Origin: Brevibacillus migulae
GTDB taxonomy: Bacteria; Bacillota; Bacilli; Brevibacillales; Brevibacillaceae
Assembly: GCF_004521915.1 (NCBI RefSeq)
Contig: NZ_SDKD01000026.1
Coordinates: forward strand, 1 to 47,764
DNA length: 47,764 nt
Direction of reading: 5' to 3'
Shown here: piece by piece, positions 32,736-41,365 of the stretch
How positions within the stretch are numbered: position 1 is the stretch's first letter
Layout of the letters: every line of letters starts with the position of its first letter
Position numbers and translations under genes: made by a program
The notes under the pieces: generated by a model
The model's input: the letters and a program-made list of their open reading frames with translations, nothing else
The model's database searches: none
Told to the model about the DNA's origin: nothing

Positions 32736-34322
32736 TTGTTATTTAGACTGGCGATTACGATCTTTGTCATTCACATATCGTTGTCATCGATTTTGTTGAA
32801 CACGGTGTGTCATCTCCCTTTTCTGTTCGTGTCCGGCGGCTTGCTGCTGTTCTTGGTCTGGATGGAAAAGATGTATCCGCGGCTCTGGTTGCTGCAGCTG
32901 CTGACCTTGGCACTGTTTCAATGGTCCAGTATGGTAAATGGGTTTACTCCGCTTTATTTGTTCTTTGTCGGGAAGGAAGCGTATCGGTTCAAGGAATTGG
33001 GAAAATCCATCGCCGCTGCCTTTACCTACATAGTCGTATTTGCGACGATTCGCCTTACTTACGATCCCTTTGATCTCAGCCATGCGCTGGTGATCTTGAG
33101 TGATATCATGGCCGCTATGGCCGTTGCGGCCGCCGTGCATTTTATCGTCCGTTTTGAAAGGGAGAAGCACGATCTGGACAGGCGCTACGACTTTTTGGCC
33201 AAGCACGATGCCTTGACTGGGCTGGTCAATTTTCAGGAATGTCATATCCGGCTGCAGGAATTGGTCCATAAAGGGGCTTCCTTATGTTTTATCCTGATCG
33301 ATTGCAATGATTTGAAATCGTTGAACAGTGATTATGGGTATGAAGCGGGCAATCGGATCCTGTTACGCACGAGCCAGCTGCTGCACGATTGGTTTCCGGA
33401 TGCGTATTTCATCTCGCGCTATGGGGGAGATGAGTTTGTCGTCGTCTCACGAGTAGCGGACAAGACAGCGGAATCCATCAATGATTCGGTGATCCGATTT
33501 GCCGGTGAAGCCAAGCAATCCTTTGGAATCGAAGTGACCTACGGCTGTGTCTTTTTCCCGGGCGAGGCGAAAAACAAGGAAGATATCCTGACGATAGCGG
33601 AAAAACGCGTGGCCAGCATGAAACGTGAGCTGTGGCTCCGGCTGGAGGAAGATATGCTCCGCTCCGAAAAGCTGCGGGTCGTCGGTGAACTGGCGGCGGG
33701 CATGGCACATGAAATCCGTAACCCGATCACTGCGGTCAAAGGATTTTTGCAAATATCCAAGGAGAATGATTACAATATCGAGCGCTGGTACGATATCTTG
33801 ATGCACGAAATTTCTCGGGTGAGTGAGCTGACTTCCGAGTTGCTGCAGTTCTCCAAGCCGCACATGACCAAATTTCGCGTGGAATTGATAAGCGATTGCA
33901 TCCAGCGTATTGTCTACCTGACCGAATCGGAAGCATTGTTAAAAGGACATGCGCTGCACGTGGAAATCCTGGCTGACAGTCTCTATGTACGGATCGATCG
34001 GGATAAGATGATCCAGGTGCTGTTGAACCTCGTGAAAAATGCCTTTGATGCCATGCAGGAATCGGGGACCGTGACCATCCGCCTCTCACGGCAGAAGGAC
34101 AACGCGATGATTGAAGTGATCGACACGGGCCGCGGCATTCCTGAGTCTGAGCTGCCTCATATCTTTTTGCCTTTCTATACAACAAAGGAGAATGGAACCG
34201 GATTGGGATTGTCCATATGCCACAAAATCGTGGAAGATCAAGGCGGCACGTTGACGGTGACGAGCGAGGAGAAAAAAGGGACGACTTTTCATCTGTCTTT
34301 GCCGCTGGTAACAGAAACATAG
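32736..34322 (+). CDS. GGDEF-histidine kinase fusion, membrane sensor
   Basis: A 528-residue membrane sensor. The TTG start at 32736 follows GAGGAG with a 7-base gap. Residues about 1-145 form five hydrophobic segments. Residues about 155-295 are a GGDEF domain with an intact signature (RYGGDEFVVV, 230-234) and a metal-binding Asp in LIDCNDLKSLN; no RxxD inhibitory site is seen. Next comes a HisKA domain with phospho-His H325 (GMAHEIRNPITAVKGF), then HATPase with N box NLVKNAFDAM, G1 DTGRGIP and G2 GTGLGLSICHKIV. It resembles the Bacillus sporulation-type kinases (KinB/KinD class) in its catalytic part, with a diguanylate-cyclase-like module inserted. No response regulator is adjacent. Confidence 0.88.
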   Translation: MLFRLAITIFVIHISLSSILLNTVCHLPFLFVSGGLLLFLVWMEKMYPRLWLLQLLTLALFQWSSMVNGFTPLYLFFVGKEAYRFKELGKSIAAAFTYIVVFATIRLTYDPFDLSHALVILSDIMAAMAVAAAVHFIVRFEREKHDLDRRYDFLAKHDALTGLVNFQECHIRLQELVHKGASLCFILIDCNDLKSLNSDYGYEAGNRILLRTSQLLHDWFPDAYFISRYGGDEFVVVSRVADKTAESINDSVIRFAGEAKQSFGIEVTYGCVFFPGEAKNKEDILTIAEKRVASMKRELWLRLEEDMLRSEKLRVVGELAAGMAHEIRNPITAVKGFLQISKENDYNIERWYDILMHEISRVSELTSELLQFSKPHMTKFRVELISDCIQRIVYLTESEALLKGHALHVEILADSLYVRIDRDKMIQVLLNLVKNAFDAMQESGTVTIRLSRQKDNAMIEVIDTGRGIPESELPHIFLPFYTTKENGTGLGLSICHKIVEDQGGTLTVTSEEKKGTTFHLSLPLVTET

Positions 34323-34329
34323 CCTTGCT

Positions 34330-34436
34330 TCGTGGCTGCGGTGGGGAGAGCGCGTTTCCGCAACTCCGTAATGCAGGGAAGTGGAGACTGACCGCTCCGT
34401 TTCGAAAGAGGCTCTCCAGCGTGGCAGCAGCTTAAG
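34330..34436. other. GC-rich region with long-range inverted repeats
   Basis: Between the kinase stop and the next terminator, GGAGAGC (34345-34351) is inverted as GCTCTCC (34411-34417), with further small dyads inside. No gene is supported. It may be an untranslated repeat or the 3' part of the kinase transcript. Confidence 0.3.
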
Positions 34437-34446
34437 ATAAAACGAC

Positions 34447-34488
34447 AAAAAGAGTGAAAGGAAGCAGCATTTATCCTTCACTCTTTTT
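34447..34488. terminator. Bidirectional rho-independent terminator
   Basis: AAAAAGAGTGAA..GGA pairs with TCC..TTCACTCTTTTT, with T runs on both strands. It separates the kinase gene from the convergent DUF423 transcript. Confidence 0.88.
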
Positions 34489-34632
34489 CTCTTTCCGTTT
34501 GACTTTTGGCAACACCCACGTGAGGAAGGGGAGAGAGGGCCCTTCCTTCGTCACCATGTTTGCCCAAACCTTGCTGATGGTAAAACTTCGAATGAACGGA
34601 TCAGGAAGCGCTTGTCCAAGCGTGATACGCAA
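34471..34632 (-). CDS. Small ORF or 3' gene remnant overlapping DUF423 gene end
   Basis: On the minus strand an open frame, ending at TAA (34471-34473) inside the terminator, reads PDPFIRSFTISKVWANMVTK and then EGPSLPFLTWVLPKVKRK. It looks protein-like and its stop abuts the terminator, as in real genes. Possible starts are TTG 34632, within the DUF423 gene and without a clear ribosome binding site, or ATG 34557 (28 aa). It may be a short coupled gene, or the tail of a gene whose 5' part was lost. I do not recognise the family. Confidence 0.3.
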   Translation of the reverse strand: MRITLGQALPDPFIRSFTISKVWANMVTKEGPSLPFLTWVLPKVKRKEKKSEG

Positions 34633-34975
34633 GCAGCACCCAGCCTGCCAGGAACAGTACTCCGCCGATCGGTGTGATCGCCCCGAGTACTTTGATGCCG
34701 GTGAGGCTTAGCGCAAACAAGCTTCCGGAAAAAATGACGATCCCCAAGAAGAAGCACCACCCAGACCAAGTCAGTGCTGCGCTGGCAGGCGTCAATTTGT
34801 ACAAAATGGCTACGGCAAGCAAGGCCAAGGCGTGGATCGCCTGGTAATGCACGCCGGTTTGAAAGATGGAAAGCGAGTATTCGGAAAGCTTGCTTTTCAA
34901 TCCATGGGCTGCAAATGCACCGAGTGCTACAGATAGAAATCCATGCAAGCTGCCTAACAAAAGAAACAATCGCAA
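34601..34975 (-). CDS. ywdK: DUF423 small membrane protein (YwdK-like)
   Basis: A 124-residue integral membrane protein with four hydrophobic helices. It begins MRLFLLLGSLHGFLSVALGA and contains AFAAHGLKSKLSE, FQTGVHYQAIHALALL, GIVIFSGSLFALSLTG and LGAITPIGGVLFLAGW. These are the conserved blocks of the DUF423/COG2363 family, to which B. subtilis YwdK belongs. Function unknown. It uses a TTG start at 34975 preceded by GAGGAGGT with an 8-base gap. It is probably monocistronic or coupled to the small frame at its 3' end. Confidence 0.9.
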   Translation of the reverse strand: MRLFLLLGSLHGFLSVALGAFAAHGLKSKLSEYSLSIFQTGVHYQAIHALALLAVAILYKLTPASAALTWSGWCFFLGIVIFSGSLFALSLTGIKVLGAITPIGGVLFLAGWVLLAYHAWTSAS

Positions 34976-35140
34976 CGTAGAATACCTCCTCGAACCCGTA
35001 ATGATATCCTATCTATTGTAACCGATCCGCTTTAGCGATGGCCAATTTGCCACAGAACAGACAAAACTGTCGTCATTTTCGTTTAATCCCATATACATAA
35101 GGTAGAAGAGGAATGTGATCTTCGACCGGGGGGATGACGA

Positions 35141-36556
35141 ATGACCAACGAGGAAATGCGTGAACTGGATCGTGCGATAGATGAAATTACGGAGATCGCC
35201 AAGGGCTTTGGGCTCGATTTTTATCCGATGCGCTATGAGGTTTGCCCGGCGGATATCATTTATACGTTTGGCGCTTATGGCATGCCTACCCGTTTTTCGC
35301 ACTGGAGCTTCGGAAAGTCCTTTTATCGGATGAAGCTCAGCTACGATCTGAATTTGAGCAAAATCTACGAGCTGGTGATCAATTCCAATCCATGCTACGC
35401 CTTTTTGCTCGATGGCAACAGCCTGATTCAGAACAAGCTGATCGTAGCCCATGTCTTGGGACATTGCGATTTCTTCAAAAATAATGCCCGTTTCTCCAAC
35501 ACCAATCGGGATATGGTGGAGAGCATGGCGGCAAGCTCTGAGCGGATCCGCCAATACGAAATCGCTCATGGAAAAGAAGCAGTGGAGACCTTCCTCGACG
35601 CGTGCCTGGCGATTCAGGAGCATATCGATCCGAGCCTGCTGCGTCCGAAGCTCCGCTGGAAAAAAGATGCCGAGGAGAAGCCTGCGAAGCGCGAGAGCCA
35701 TTCTCCTTACGACGACTTGTGGCGCTTGGATGGCACGAAGAATAACGACGAGAGCGGTCAAAAAGCATCCCGTCGCTTCCCTCCCGAGCCAGAAAAAGAT
35801 CTGCTGCTGTTTATCCAGGAGCATGCCAGTGGCCTGGAGGAATGGCAGCGGGATATCCTGACCATCATTCGCGATGAAATGCTGTACTTCTGGCCGCAGA
35901 TGGAGACCAAGATCATGAACGAAGGCTGGGCATCCTACTGGCACAGCCGCATCCTGCGCGAAATGGACCTGACAGAGGATGAGACCATCGAGTTTGCCAA
36001 ACTGCACGCATCCGTTATCCAGCCATCCCCAACAAGCATCAATCCCTATCATCTGGGGCTGAAAATCTTTGAGGACATTGAAGAGCGCTACAATAACCCG
36101 ACACGTGAAGAGCAGGAACGCTTCGGACGCAAGCCGGGGGAAGGACGCGCCAAAATATTCGAGGTGCGCGAGCTGGAGTCGGATACCAGCTTCATCCGCA
36201 ATTATTTGACGGAGGATCTGGTCAACAAGCTGGATTTGTACATGTTCGGCAAGCAGGGCAATGATTGGGTGGTCACCGACAAGGCATGGGAGCAAGTGCG
36301 CGACGGTCTGGCCGGCGTGCGGGTAAATGGCTGCTTTCCTTATATTACCGTGTGGGACGGCGACTATTTGCGCATGGGAGAGCTGTATCTCAAGCATCAT
36401 TTTGAAGGGCTTGAGCTGGATACCAAATACATCGAGAAGACGCTCCCGTACGTGCATACGCTGTGGAGCAAGAGCGTTCATCTGGAGACCGTCATTGAAG
36501 ATCGCGGTGTGCTGTTTACCTATGATGGAAAAAAGGTGCATCGCCGGTTTTTGTAA
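35141..36556 (+). CDS. spoVR: Stage V sporulation protein R
   Basis: A 471-residue SpoVR-family protein involved in spore cortex formation in Bacillus. Conserved blocks include FYPMRYEVCPADIIYTFGAYG, MPTRFSHWSFGKSF and YAFLLDGNSLIQNKLIVAHV. Further blocks are LGHCDFFKNN, LYFWPQMETKIMNEGWASYW and NPYHLGLKIFEDIEERY. The many His/Glu motifs suggest a metal-binding core, but the biochemical activity is not established. ATG 35141 follows GGGGGG with a 7-base gap. It appears intact and monocistronic, with a terminator at 36564-36597. Its presence supports an endospore-forming host. Confidence 0.95.
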   Translation: MTNEEMRELDRAIDEITEIAKGFGLDFYPMRYEVCPADIIYTFGAYGMPTRFSHWSFGKSFYRMKLSYDLNLSKIYELVINSNPCYAFLLDGNSLIQNKLIVAHVLGHCDFFKNNARFSNTNRDMVESMAASSERIRQYEIAHGKEAVETFLDACLAIQEHIDPSLLRPKLRWKKDAEEKPAKRESHSPYDDLWRLDGTKNNDESGQKASRRFPPEPEKDLLLFIQEHASGLEEWQRDILTIIRDEMLYFWPQMETKIMNEGWASYWHSRILREMDLTEDETIEFAKLHASVIQPSPTSINPYHLGLKIFEDIEERYNNPTREEQERFGRKPGEGRAKIFEVRELESDTSFIRNYLTEDLVNKLDLYMFGKQGNDWVVTDKAWEQVRDGLAGVRVNGCFPYITVWDGDYLRMGELYLKHHFEGLELDTKYIEKTLPYVHTLWSKSVHLETVIEDRGVLFTYDGKKVHRRFL

Positions 36557-36563
36557 AGGAAAT

Positions 36564-36597
36564 AAGAACTGCCCGAAGCTGATGGGCAGTTCTTTTG
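36564..36597 (+). terminator. Rho-independent terminator
   Basis: AAGAACTGCCC pairs perfectly with GGGCAGTTCTT across a 9-base loop and is followed by T residues. It ends spoVR. Confidence 0.9.
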
Positions 36598-36665
36598 TTT
36601 TGGAAGAAATATACGGGGGTATATCCTTAAAGTATGGAAATATTCATCAGGAGGATCGAATCTAC

Positions 36666-38756
36666 ATGAACGCATTTTTTCGACCAGGAATCATACTACT
36701 TAATCGCTTTAAGTATCCCCAGAAATTTAGCCTGATTGGAGGGCTGTTGATTATTCCAATCATAATCTTCGTTTGGATGGTAGTGCAGCAAGTCTCCGTA
36801 GACTTAACCACTTTGGAAACACGACGAGCGGGTTTGGTTCTAAATGGATTGACGAAGGATTTTTTGCAGGACGTCCAGCAGCATAGAGCCATTGCCAATT
36901 CCTTTTTAAGCGGCGATGCAAGCTACCAACAGAAAATGAAAGCGAAGCAGCAAGAAATCGAGCAGGATATACAGAAAATTGAGACGTTGCTGAATGAGAG
37001 CGTATCCCTTTCAGGGGTACTGGAGAAATGGACGGACATTAAGCAGGCGTGGATAACAATGGTTCCCGGATTTGAAGGGGTGACAGCGGCCGAGGCTGTT
37101 GAGCAGCATACGGCTTATATCGGCAAAGTACTTGATTTTATGGTAGCGGCTTCAGAAAACTCGAATCTGTACCTCGCGAACAATATGGAAAATTACTATG
37201 TTATCTCTAGTATCGTAAAAACGCTTCCGGAATTATCGGAAAAACTCGGTCAAGTTAGAGCGAACGGACTCACGGTTCTAAATACAAAGCAATTGACTCC
37301 AGAGCTTGAACGGAAACTTATCGATTTATATTCCTCGGTGACCAGTCGAAATCAGACGCTCGAACATGAAATGGAAATGAATACGTCGCCGACTGTTAAG
37401 AGCGCCTATGAGAAGATGCAGGAACAAACGGCGGGATTTCTCAATTTGGTGGATAAAGAGTTGTTGAAAAGCTCCTCCATTCAATATAGTCCGGCAGCGT
37501 ACATGGATGTTGCCACAAAGACAATCGATAGCAGCTTTGTCGTGTTGGACGAACAGCAGAAATATATGGAGGGACTGCTGCAGGATGCTTCTGACCAGTT
37601 GAGCAATCAAAGAACGATTACGATTATGCTATCAACGCTTGTCATCTTGCTGGCTATTTACGGGTTCATCGCTTTTTATCTGTCTATCAACCGGAGCATT
37701 ACACTGCTCAAGGAAGCCACGCTATCACTGGCGGACGGAGACTTGAAAATCCAAGTCGAGCTGGAAACTAGGGATGAAATGAGTCAGGTGAGTACCAGCT
37801 TCAATCAAACGGCACACAAATTGCGCCATCTCATTCAGCAGGTTGGAAACAACTCTGAGCAGGTTGCTGCTTCCGCAGAGCAGCTTAATGCGAGCGCGGA
37901 TCAGACAAGCAAGGCAACAGAGCAGATCGCCAGTACCGCTCAGGAGCTGGCAGCGGGTAGTGAGCAGCAAGTCCAGAATATCACAGACAGCTCTCAATCT
38001 GTGAAAGAGATGTCGATGGGAATTCAACGGATTGCATCGAACGCGCAGCATGTTTCCGAAGTAGCGAGTCAAGCAGCTGAAATCGCTCAGAATGGAAATC
38101 AATCGATCCATATGGCCATCCAGCAAATGAATGCCATTCAGCAGACGATTTTGGGACTAGCAGACGTAGTCAAAGGCTTAGGTATACGCTCAGGAGAGAT
38201 TGGCACTATTACCAGTGCGATTACAGGAATTGCGGGCCAGACTAATCTGCTGGCACTTAATGCTGCCATTGAAGCTGCCCGAGCTGGCGAACACGGAAGA
38301 GGGTTTGCAGTAGTTGCAGATGAGGTTCGAAAGCTGGCGGAGGACGCATCCGGATCGGCTCGACAAATCACTGCACTGATCCAAGATATCCAGGCAGAAA
38401 CCAGTAAAGCAGTTGAATCGATGGAACAGGGAACAAAGGAAGTTCAGGAAGGAATCTATGTGGTGAACAATGCGCGACTTTCCTTCACGCAGATCAATCA
38501 ATTCGTTAATGAAGTTGCCAAACAGATTAAAGAGGTATCCACGGCGACACAAACCCTTTCGGTGCACACGCAAAAGGTGGTAGCTTCTATGGATGAGATC
38601 AACGAACTCTCCAGTGCTACAGCGTATGGCACACAAAGTATATCCGCAGGAACAGAGGAGCAATTGGCTTCGATGGAGGAAATATCTGCATCGGCCAATG
38701 CGCTCTCCAAAATGGCGGAAGAGCTGCAGGAGCTCATTTCAACATTTAAAGTCTAA
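36666..38756 (+). CDS. Methyl-accepting chemotaxis protein
   Basis: A 696-residue transmembrane chemoreceptor. TM1 is at about residues 20-42 (FSLIGGLLIIPIIIFVWMVV). A large helical extracellular sensor domain follows to about 315. TM2 is at about 318-342 (TIMLSTLVILLAIYGFIAFY), then a HAMP domain (ATLSLADGDLKIQVELETRD) and the cytoplasmic signalling domain. Its hairpin tip is LNAAIEAARAGEHGRGFAVV, followed by ADEVRKLAEDASGSARQI, the CheA/CheW-contacting region. ATG 36666 follows AGGAGG with an 11-base gap; longer readings would run inside spoVR in another frame and are rejected. The ligand is unknown. It is monocistronic and ends at 38781-38822. Confidence 0.93.
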   Translation: MNAFFRPGIILLNRFKYPQKFSLIGGLLIIPIIIFVWMVVQQVSVDLTTLETRRAGLVLNGLTKDFLQDVQQHRAIANSFLSGDASYQQKMKAKQQEIEQDIQKIETLLNESVSLSGVLEKWTDIKQAWITMVPGFEGVTAAEAVEQHTAYIGKVLDFMVAASENSNLYLANNMENYYVISSIVKTLPELSEKLGQVRANGLTVLNTKQLTPELERKLIDLYSSVTSRNQTLEHEMEMNTSPTVKSAYEKMQEQTAGFLNLVDKELLKSSSIQYSPAAYMDVATKTIDSSFVVLDEQQKYMEGLLQDASDQLSNQRTITIMLSTLVILLAIYGFIAFYLSINRSITLLKEATLSLADGDLKIQVELETRDEMSQVSTSFNQTAHKLRHLIQQVGNNSEQVAASAEQLNASADQTSKATEQIASTAQELAAGSEQQVQNITDSSQSVKEMSMGIQRIASNAQHVSEVASQAAEIAQNGNQSIHMAIQQMNAIQQTILGLADVVKGLGIRSGEIGTITSAITGIAGQTNLLALNAAIEAARAGEHGRGFAVVADEVRKLAEDASGSARQITALIQDIQAETSKAVESMEQGTKEVQEGIYVVNNARLSFTQINQFVNEVAKQIKEVSTATQTLSVHTQKVVASMDEINELSSATAYGTQSISAGTEEQLASMEEISASANALSKMAEELQELISTFKV

Positions 38757-38780
38757 CTGCATCGATGGCTGAAAAAGACA

Positions 38781-38822
38781 AGCACCTAGTTCCCTCCCTC
38801 GGGATACTAGGTGCTATTTTTT
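38781..38822 (+). terminator. Rho-independent terminator
   Basis: AGCACCTAGT pairs with ACTAGGTGCT, followed by ATTTTTTA. It ends the chemoreceptor gene. Confidence 0.88.
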
Positions 38823-38889
38823 AGAGTAGAGACCACAATGTACTGAGGGAAGAGTGAAAGGATTGACAGGGGAAATGAAGCGATTTATT

Positions 38890-38914
38890 ATTGATGTATA
38901 ATACAACAGTTGAT
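38890..38914. promoter_or_regulatory. Putative MarR operator, copy 1
   Basis: This 25-bp element contains TGTATAATACA, CAACAGTTG and a TATAAT (38897-38902) that may be the -10 box of the MarR operon. It recurs at 39708-39732 with only two changes, so it is probably the binding site of the MarR-type regulator. Confidence 0.6.
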
Positions 38915-38937
38915 CGATACATAATAAGGAGGATCTC

Positions 38938-39384
38938 ATGGACCGTAACGAAATCATTACGCTGCGATCAGCAGTGCAGCAATTCATCCGTTTGTTCGGG
39001 GTATTGGAGCAGACGGAGACACCCTGCGGCTTTTCGATGTCCCTCTCCCAAGTGTTCGCGATGCAGGAGCTGGAGAAAAGCTCGATGTCGATGAAAGAGC
39101 TTGCGGAAAAGCTGCGGCTGGAACGAAGCTCAGTCAGCCGATTGATCGATAGTCTCGTAAAAGGCGGATTCGTTTCCAGAGAGTTGAATGAGCAAAATCG
39201 ACGGGAAGTCGTTCTACGATTAACGGAAAAAGGGGAAAGATCCATGGAGACGCTGCGTGAACAATCCATCCGTTTCTACGAGTCCATCCTGAGCAACGTG
39301 GAAGCAAACGAGCAGCAAAAGGTATTGGAGGGCTTTCAGATCTTTACGGCTGCGTTGAAGCAGACAAGGGGGGAAGCGCAATGA
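38938..39384 (+). CDS. MarR-family transcriptional regulator
   Basis: A 148-residue winged-helix regulator. The helix-turn-helix and wing are visible in SMSMKELAEKLRLERSSVSR, LIDSLVKGGFVSRELNEQNR and REVVLRLTEKG, where the Asp/Arg wing motif is typical of MarR. A single Cys (TPCGFSMSLSQ, about residue 30) near the N terminus might sense redox state, but this is inference. ATG 38938 follows AAGGAGGATCTC. A likely operator overlaps the -10 region upstream, and the gene shares ATGA with the next gene, so the two form a translationally coupled, autoregulated operon. Confidence 0.9.
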   Translation: MDRNEIITLRSAVQQFIRLFGVLEQTETPCGFSMSLSQVFAMQELEKSSMSMKELAEKLRLERSSVSRLIDSLVKGGFVSRELNEQNRREVVLRLTEKGERSMETLREQSIRFYESILSNVEANEQQKVLEGFQIFTAALKQTRGEAQ

Positions 39385-39692
39385 ATGCGAAATCTCAGGT
39401 AACCACCTCGATCACTTCTGTACTTCTGGCCTTTCTGGCTTCTTCCCATCACTGGCTGCATATGGGCCTCTTATTTTTGTTGGGGAGCCAGACGAGCGTG
39501 ATGGCGACCATGTCGAGCATGATCTGGGTGCGCAGGTTGATGATCATAGCGACTGCGATCACGATCGGTGTGTCACTTTACCGCATGCTTCGGCATAAGC
39601 GTTGTTCAAAGATCATGAAGGTGGTGACCATCCTCTCTGCCATTTTGTCTGCGGGTTTTATCGTGTATACACTTGCTGCATTTGGTTGGTAG
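39381..39692 (+). CDS. Small membrane protein co-expressed with MarR regulator (103 aa)
   Basis: A 103-residue protein with about three hydrophobic segments (SITSVLLAFLASSHHWLHMG, LMIIATAITIGVSLY, VVTILSAILSAGFIVYTLAA). The ATG overlaps the stop of the MarR gene as ATGA. Its size and helices suggest a small membrane protein, loosely recalling short metal or solute transport accessories, but no family is recognised. It contains two adjacent His residues (SSHHW) and one Cys (KRCSK). Because it is coupled to the regulator, it may be the target function of that regulator. Confidence 0.7.
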   Translation: MNAKSQVTTSITSVLLAFLASSHHWLHMGLLFLLGSQTSVMATMSSMIWVRRLMIIATAITIGVSLYRMLRHKRCSKIMKVVTILSAILSAGFIVYTLAAFGW

Positions 39693-39707
39693 ATATCTGT
39701 CCGATCG

Positions 39708-39732
39708 ATTGGTGTACAATACAACAGTTGAT
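39708..39732. repeat. Putative MarR operator, copy 2 (orphan)
   Basis: This element is 23/25 identical to the one at 38890-38914. It sits after the membrane-protein gene, with no plus-strand gene before the terminator at 39764-39801. It may be an orphan operator from a lost gene or an auxiliary site for looping across the operon. Confidence 0.6.
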
Positions 39733-39763
39733 TAGGGCACGATATATCTTGGCAGGAAACGTA

Positions 39764-39801
39764 CGAAAAAGGAGAAGGAATCCGTTTCCTCTCCTTTTTC
39801 G
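39764..39801. terminator. Bidirectional rho-independent terminator
   Basis: CGAAAAAGGAGA..GGAA pairs with TTCC..TCTCCTTTTTCG, with T runs on both strands. It separates the MarR operon from the convergent phosphoesterase gene. Confidence 0.85.
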
Positions 39802-39841
39802 TTTTGGCCGTCAAGGTGTGATCATCGTCTCGCCAAGCTGA

Positions 39842-41230
39842 TTATTTGATTTTTCCCGTTTCCAGATCAGTGGTCAGCTTGCCATCTTTCGGGCGAGTAT
39901 CGTGATAGAGAGAGTCGAGCGCTTCTCCGAGAGTCCGGGTCATATCGTCTTTTGAGTCTATCAGTTGTTCAATCACCATTTCCAGGCTCTTATCCGTTTG
40001 TTCGTCACCTCGATAATGGGCAATCATGCCGCCGGCGAGCAGATCCCCGATGGTCAGGTCATTTCCGATTTCTTTCTTGGCCAGCTGCTGTGCCTGTTTA
40101 AGAGCTTCTTGCTGCGGCACCCCTTGCTCGATCAGCAGCTCGGCCAGCATGGCTGGAACCAGCTTGTCCAGTCCATCCTCGAGGAACTGCCTGGAATATT
40201 CGGGAAAAGACTTTCCGTCTGTATCGTAGTCAATCTCTTTGACCGTCTTGGTGCTGATTTTCATCTCATAGTCATCGGTAATCTCGATGAATCGGTAAGG
40301 GGACGGGTACGTGACGAGGGAGCCCGTCTCGATATCAAAAAGGAAACGGTCATTGTTCGTCTCTTTTTTCACGATGTCGTGCGCGTGGAAGTGGCCGGTA
40401 AAGACAGCCTTCATCCCCAGATCAGCTAAGCGCTTGGAAACGGTTTGCCAATTTTTTACGACATAGTCGGGAAAAAATTCATCCTGCAAAGAGAAATGCT
40501 CGATGATTCCATGATGGGTCATTCCGAGGACCAGCTTACCTTCGCTTCTGGCTTCTTTGATTTGATTTTCGATCCATTTGAAGCGGCTGCTGGAGAAGGC
40601 ACCGCCCGTTTTGGGATAGTCGTCCTTCAGATTTGTGCTGTAAAGGGCTGAATCCATCACGATCAGACGAATTCCCTCGGAGGGCTCTACTACATAGCTA
40701 AGAGAGTTGGGGTCTTTGGCAATCGCTTCACCATACCCGAAATCTTTATAGATCGATTTAAATTCCTTGGGGGATATGTGGTCTACCGGCTTGGTCTTGC
40801 TGCCTTCAAAGGATACGGCGTGGGGATTGTAAATGTCGTGATTCCCCTCGATGACGTATACTTTCTTGCCGCTTTTCTCAACTTTTTTGAGCTGCTCGGC
40901 GAACTGCTCGTGACTGATTTTTTCACCATCTTTGGTCAAATCGCCGGAAATCAGTACGACATCCGCATCACTTTCCATGATATCGTCGAGCGCCGCTTCG
41001 AGAATCGCTTTGCTTTCCGCCAGCAGCTTGCGGTCACCGGCCAGATACTTTTCAAAGGCTTCCCCGGTAATCCCGAGCTCAGGAGCGTAGTAATGCGGAT
41101 CGGAAAAAATGGCGATTTTCACAGGCTCGATTTCTGCCTGCTGCTCTTTCGCCTGTACAGGCAAGGCCGTATAGCTGCCAAGCAATGTTGCGGTGAGCGT
41201 CACCGCTGCGCAGAGTTGCCCCTTTTTCAT
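39842..41230 (-). CDS. Secreted metallophosphoesterase
   Basis: A 462-residue exported calcineurin-like phosphoesterase. The signal peptide (about 1-27) ends near LPVQA. Metal-site motifs appear in family order: IFSDPHYY (D-x-H), VLISGDLTKDGE (GD), IEGNHDIYNP (GNH), MTHHGI (H) and FTGHFHAHD (GHxH). All ligand residues are present, so the enzyme is probably active on phosphomonoesters, phosphodiesters or nucleotides outside the cell. A helical C-terminal domain (about 330-462) of unknown role follows. ATG 41230 follows GGGAGGATTCAT. It is monocistronic and convergent with the MarR operon. Confidence 0.9.
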   Translation of the reverse strand: MKKGQLCAAVTLTATLLGSYTALPVQAKEQQAEIEPVKIAIFSDPHYYAPELGITGEAFEKYLAGDRKLLAESKAILEAALDDIMESDADVVLISGDLTKDGEKISHEQFAEQLKKVEKSGKKVYVIEGNHDIYNPHAVSFEGSKTKPVDHISPKEFKSIYKDFGYGEAIAKDPNSLSYVVEPSEGIRLIVMDSALYSTNLKDDYPKTGGAFSSSRFKWIENQIKEARSEGKLVLGMTHHGIIEHFSLQDEFFPDYVVKNWQTVSKRLADLGMKAVFTGHFHAHDIVKKETNNDRFLFDIETGSLVTYPSPYRFIEITDDYEMKISTKTVKEIDYDTDGKSFPEYSRQFLEDGLDKLVPAMLAELLIEQGVPQQEALKQAQQLAKKEIGNDLTIGDLLAGGMIAHYRGDEQTDKSLEMVIEQLIDSKDDMTRTLGEALDSLYHDTRPKDGKLTTDLETGKIK

Positions 41231-41365
41231 ATGAATCCTCCCTATTATTCAATCAGTCTGCATCTACGATAACGAAGGAAGAATAAGGTGGTATGAGGAT
41301 TTTGTTAAGGATTTCCAAAGAACTGGTAAACAAGACTTGCAGCGCAGGAGAAAAAGAAAAGCCCC

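Noticed and set aside
36327..36665. N-terminal extension of the chemoreceptor into spoVR
   Set aside because: It would overlap spoVR in another frame, cross its terminator, and ignore the AGGAGG before ATG 36666.
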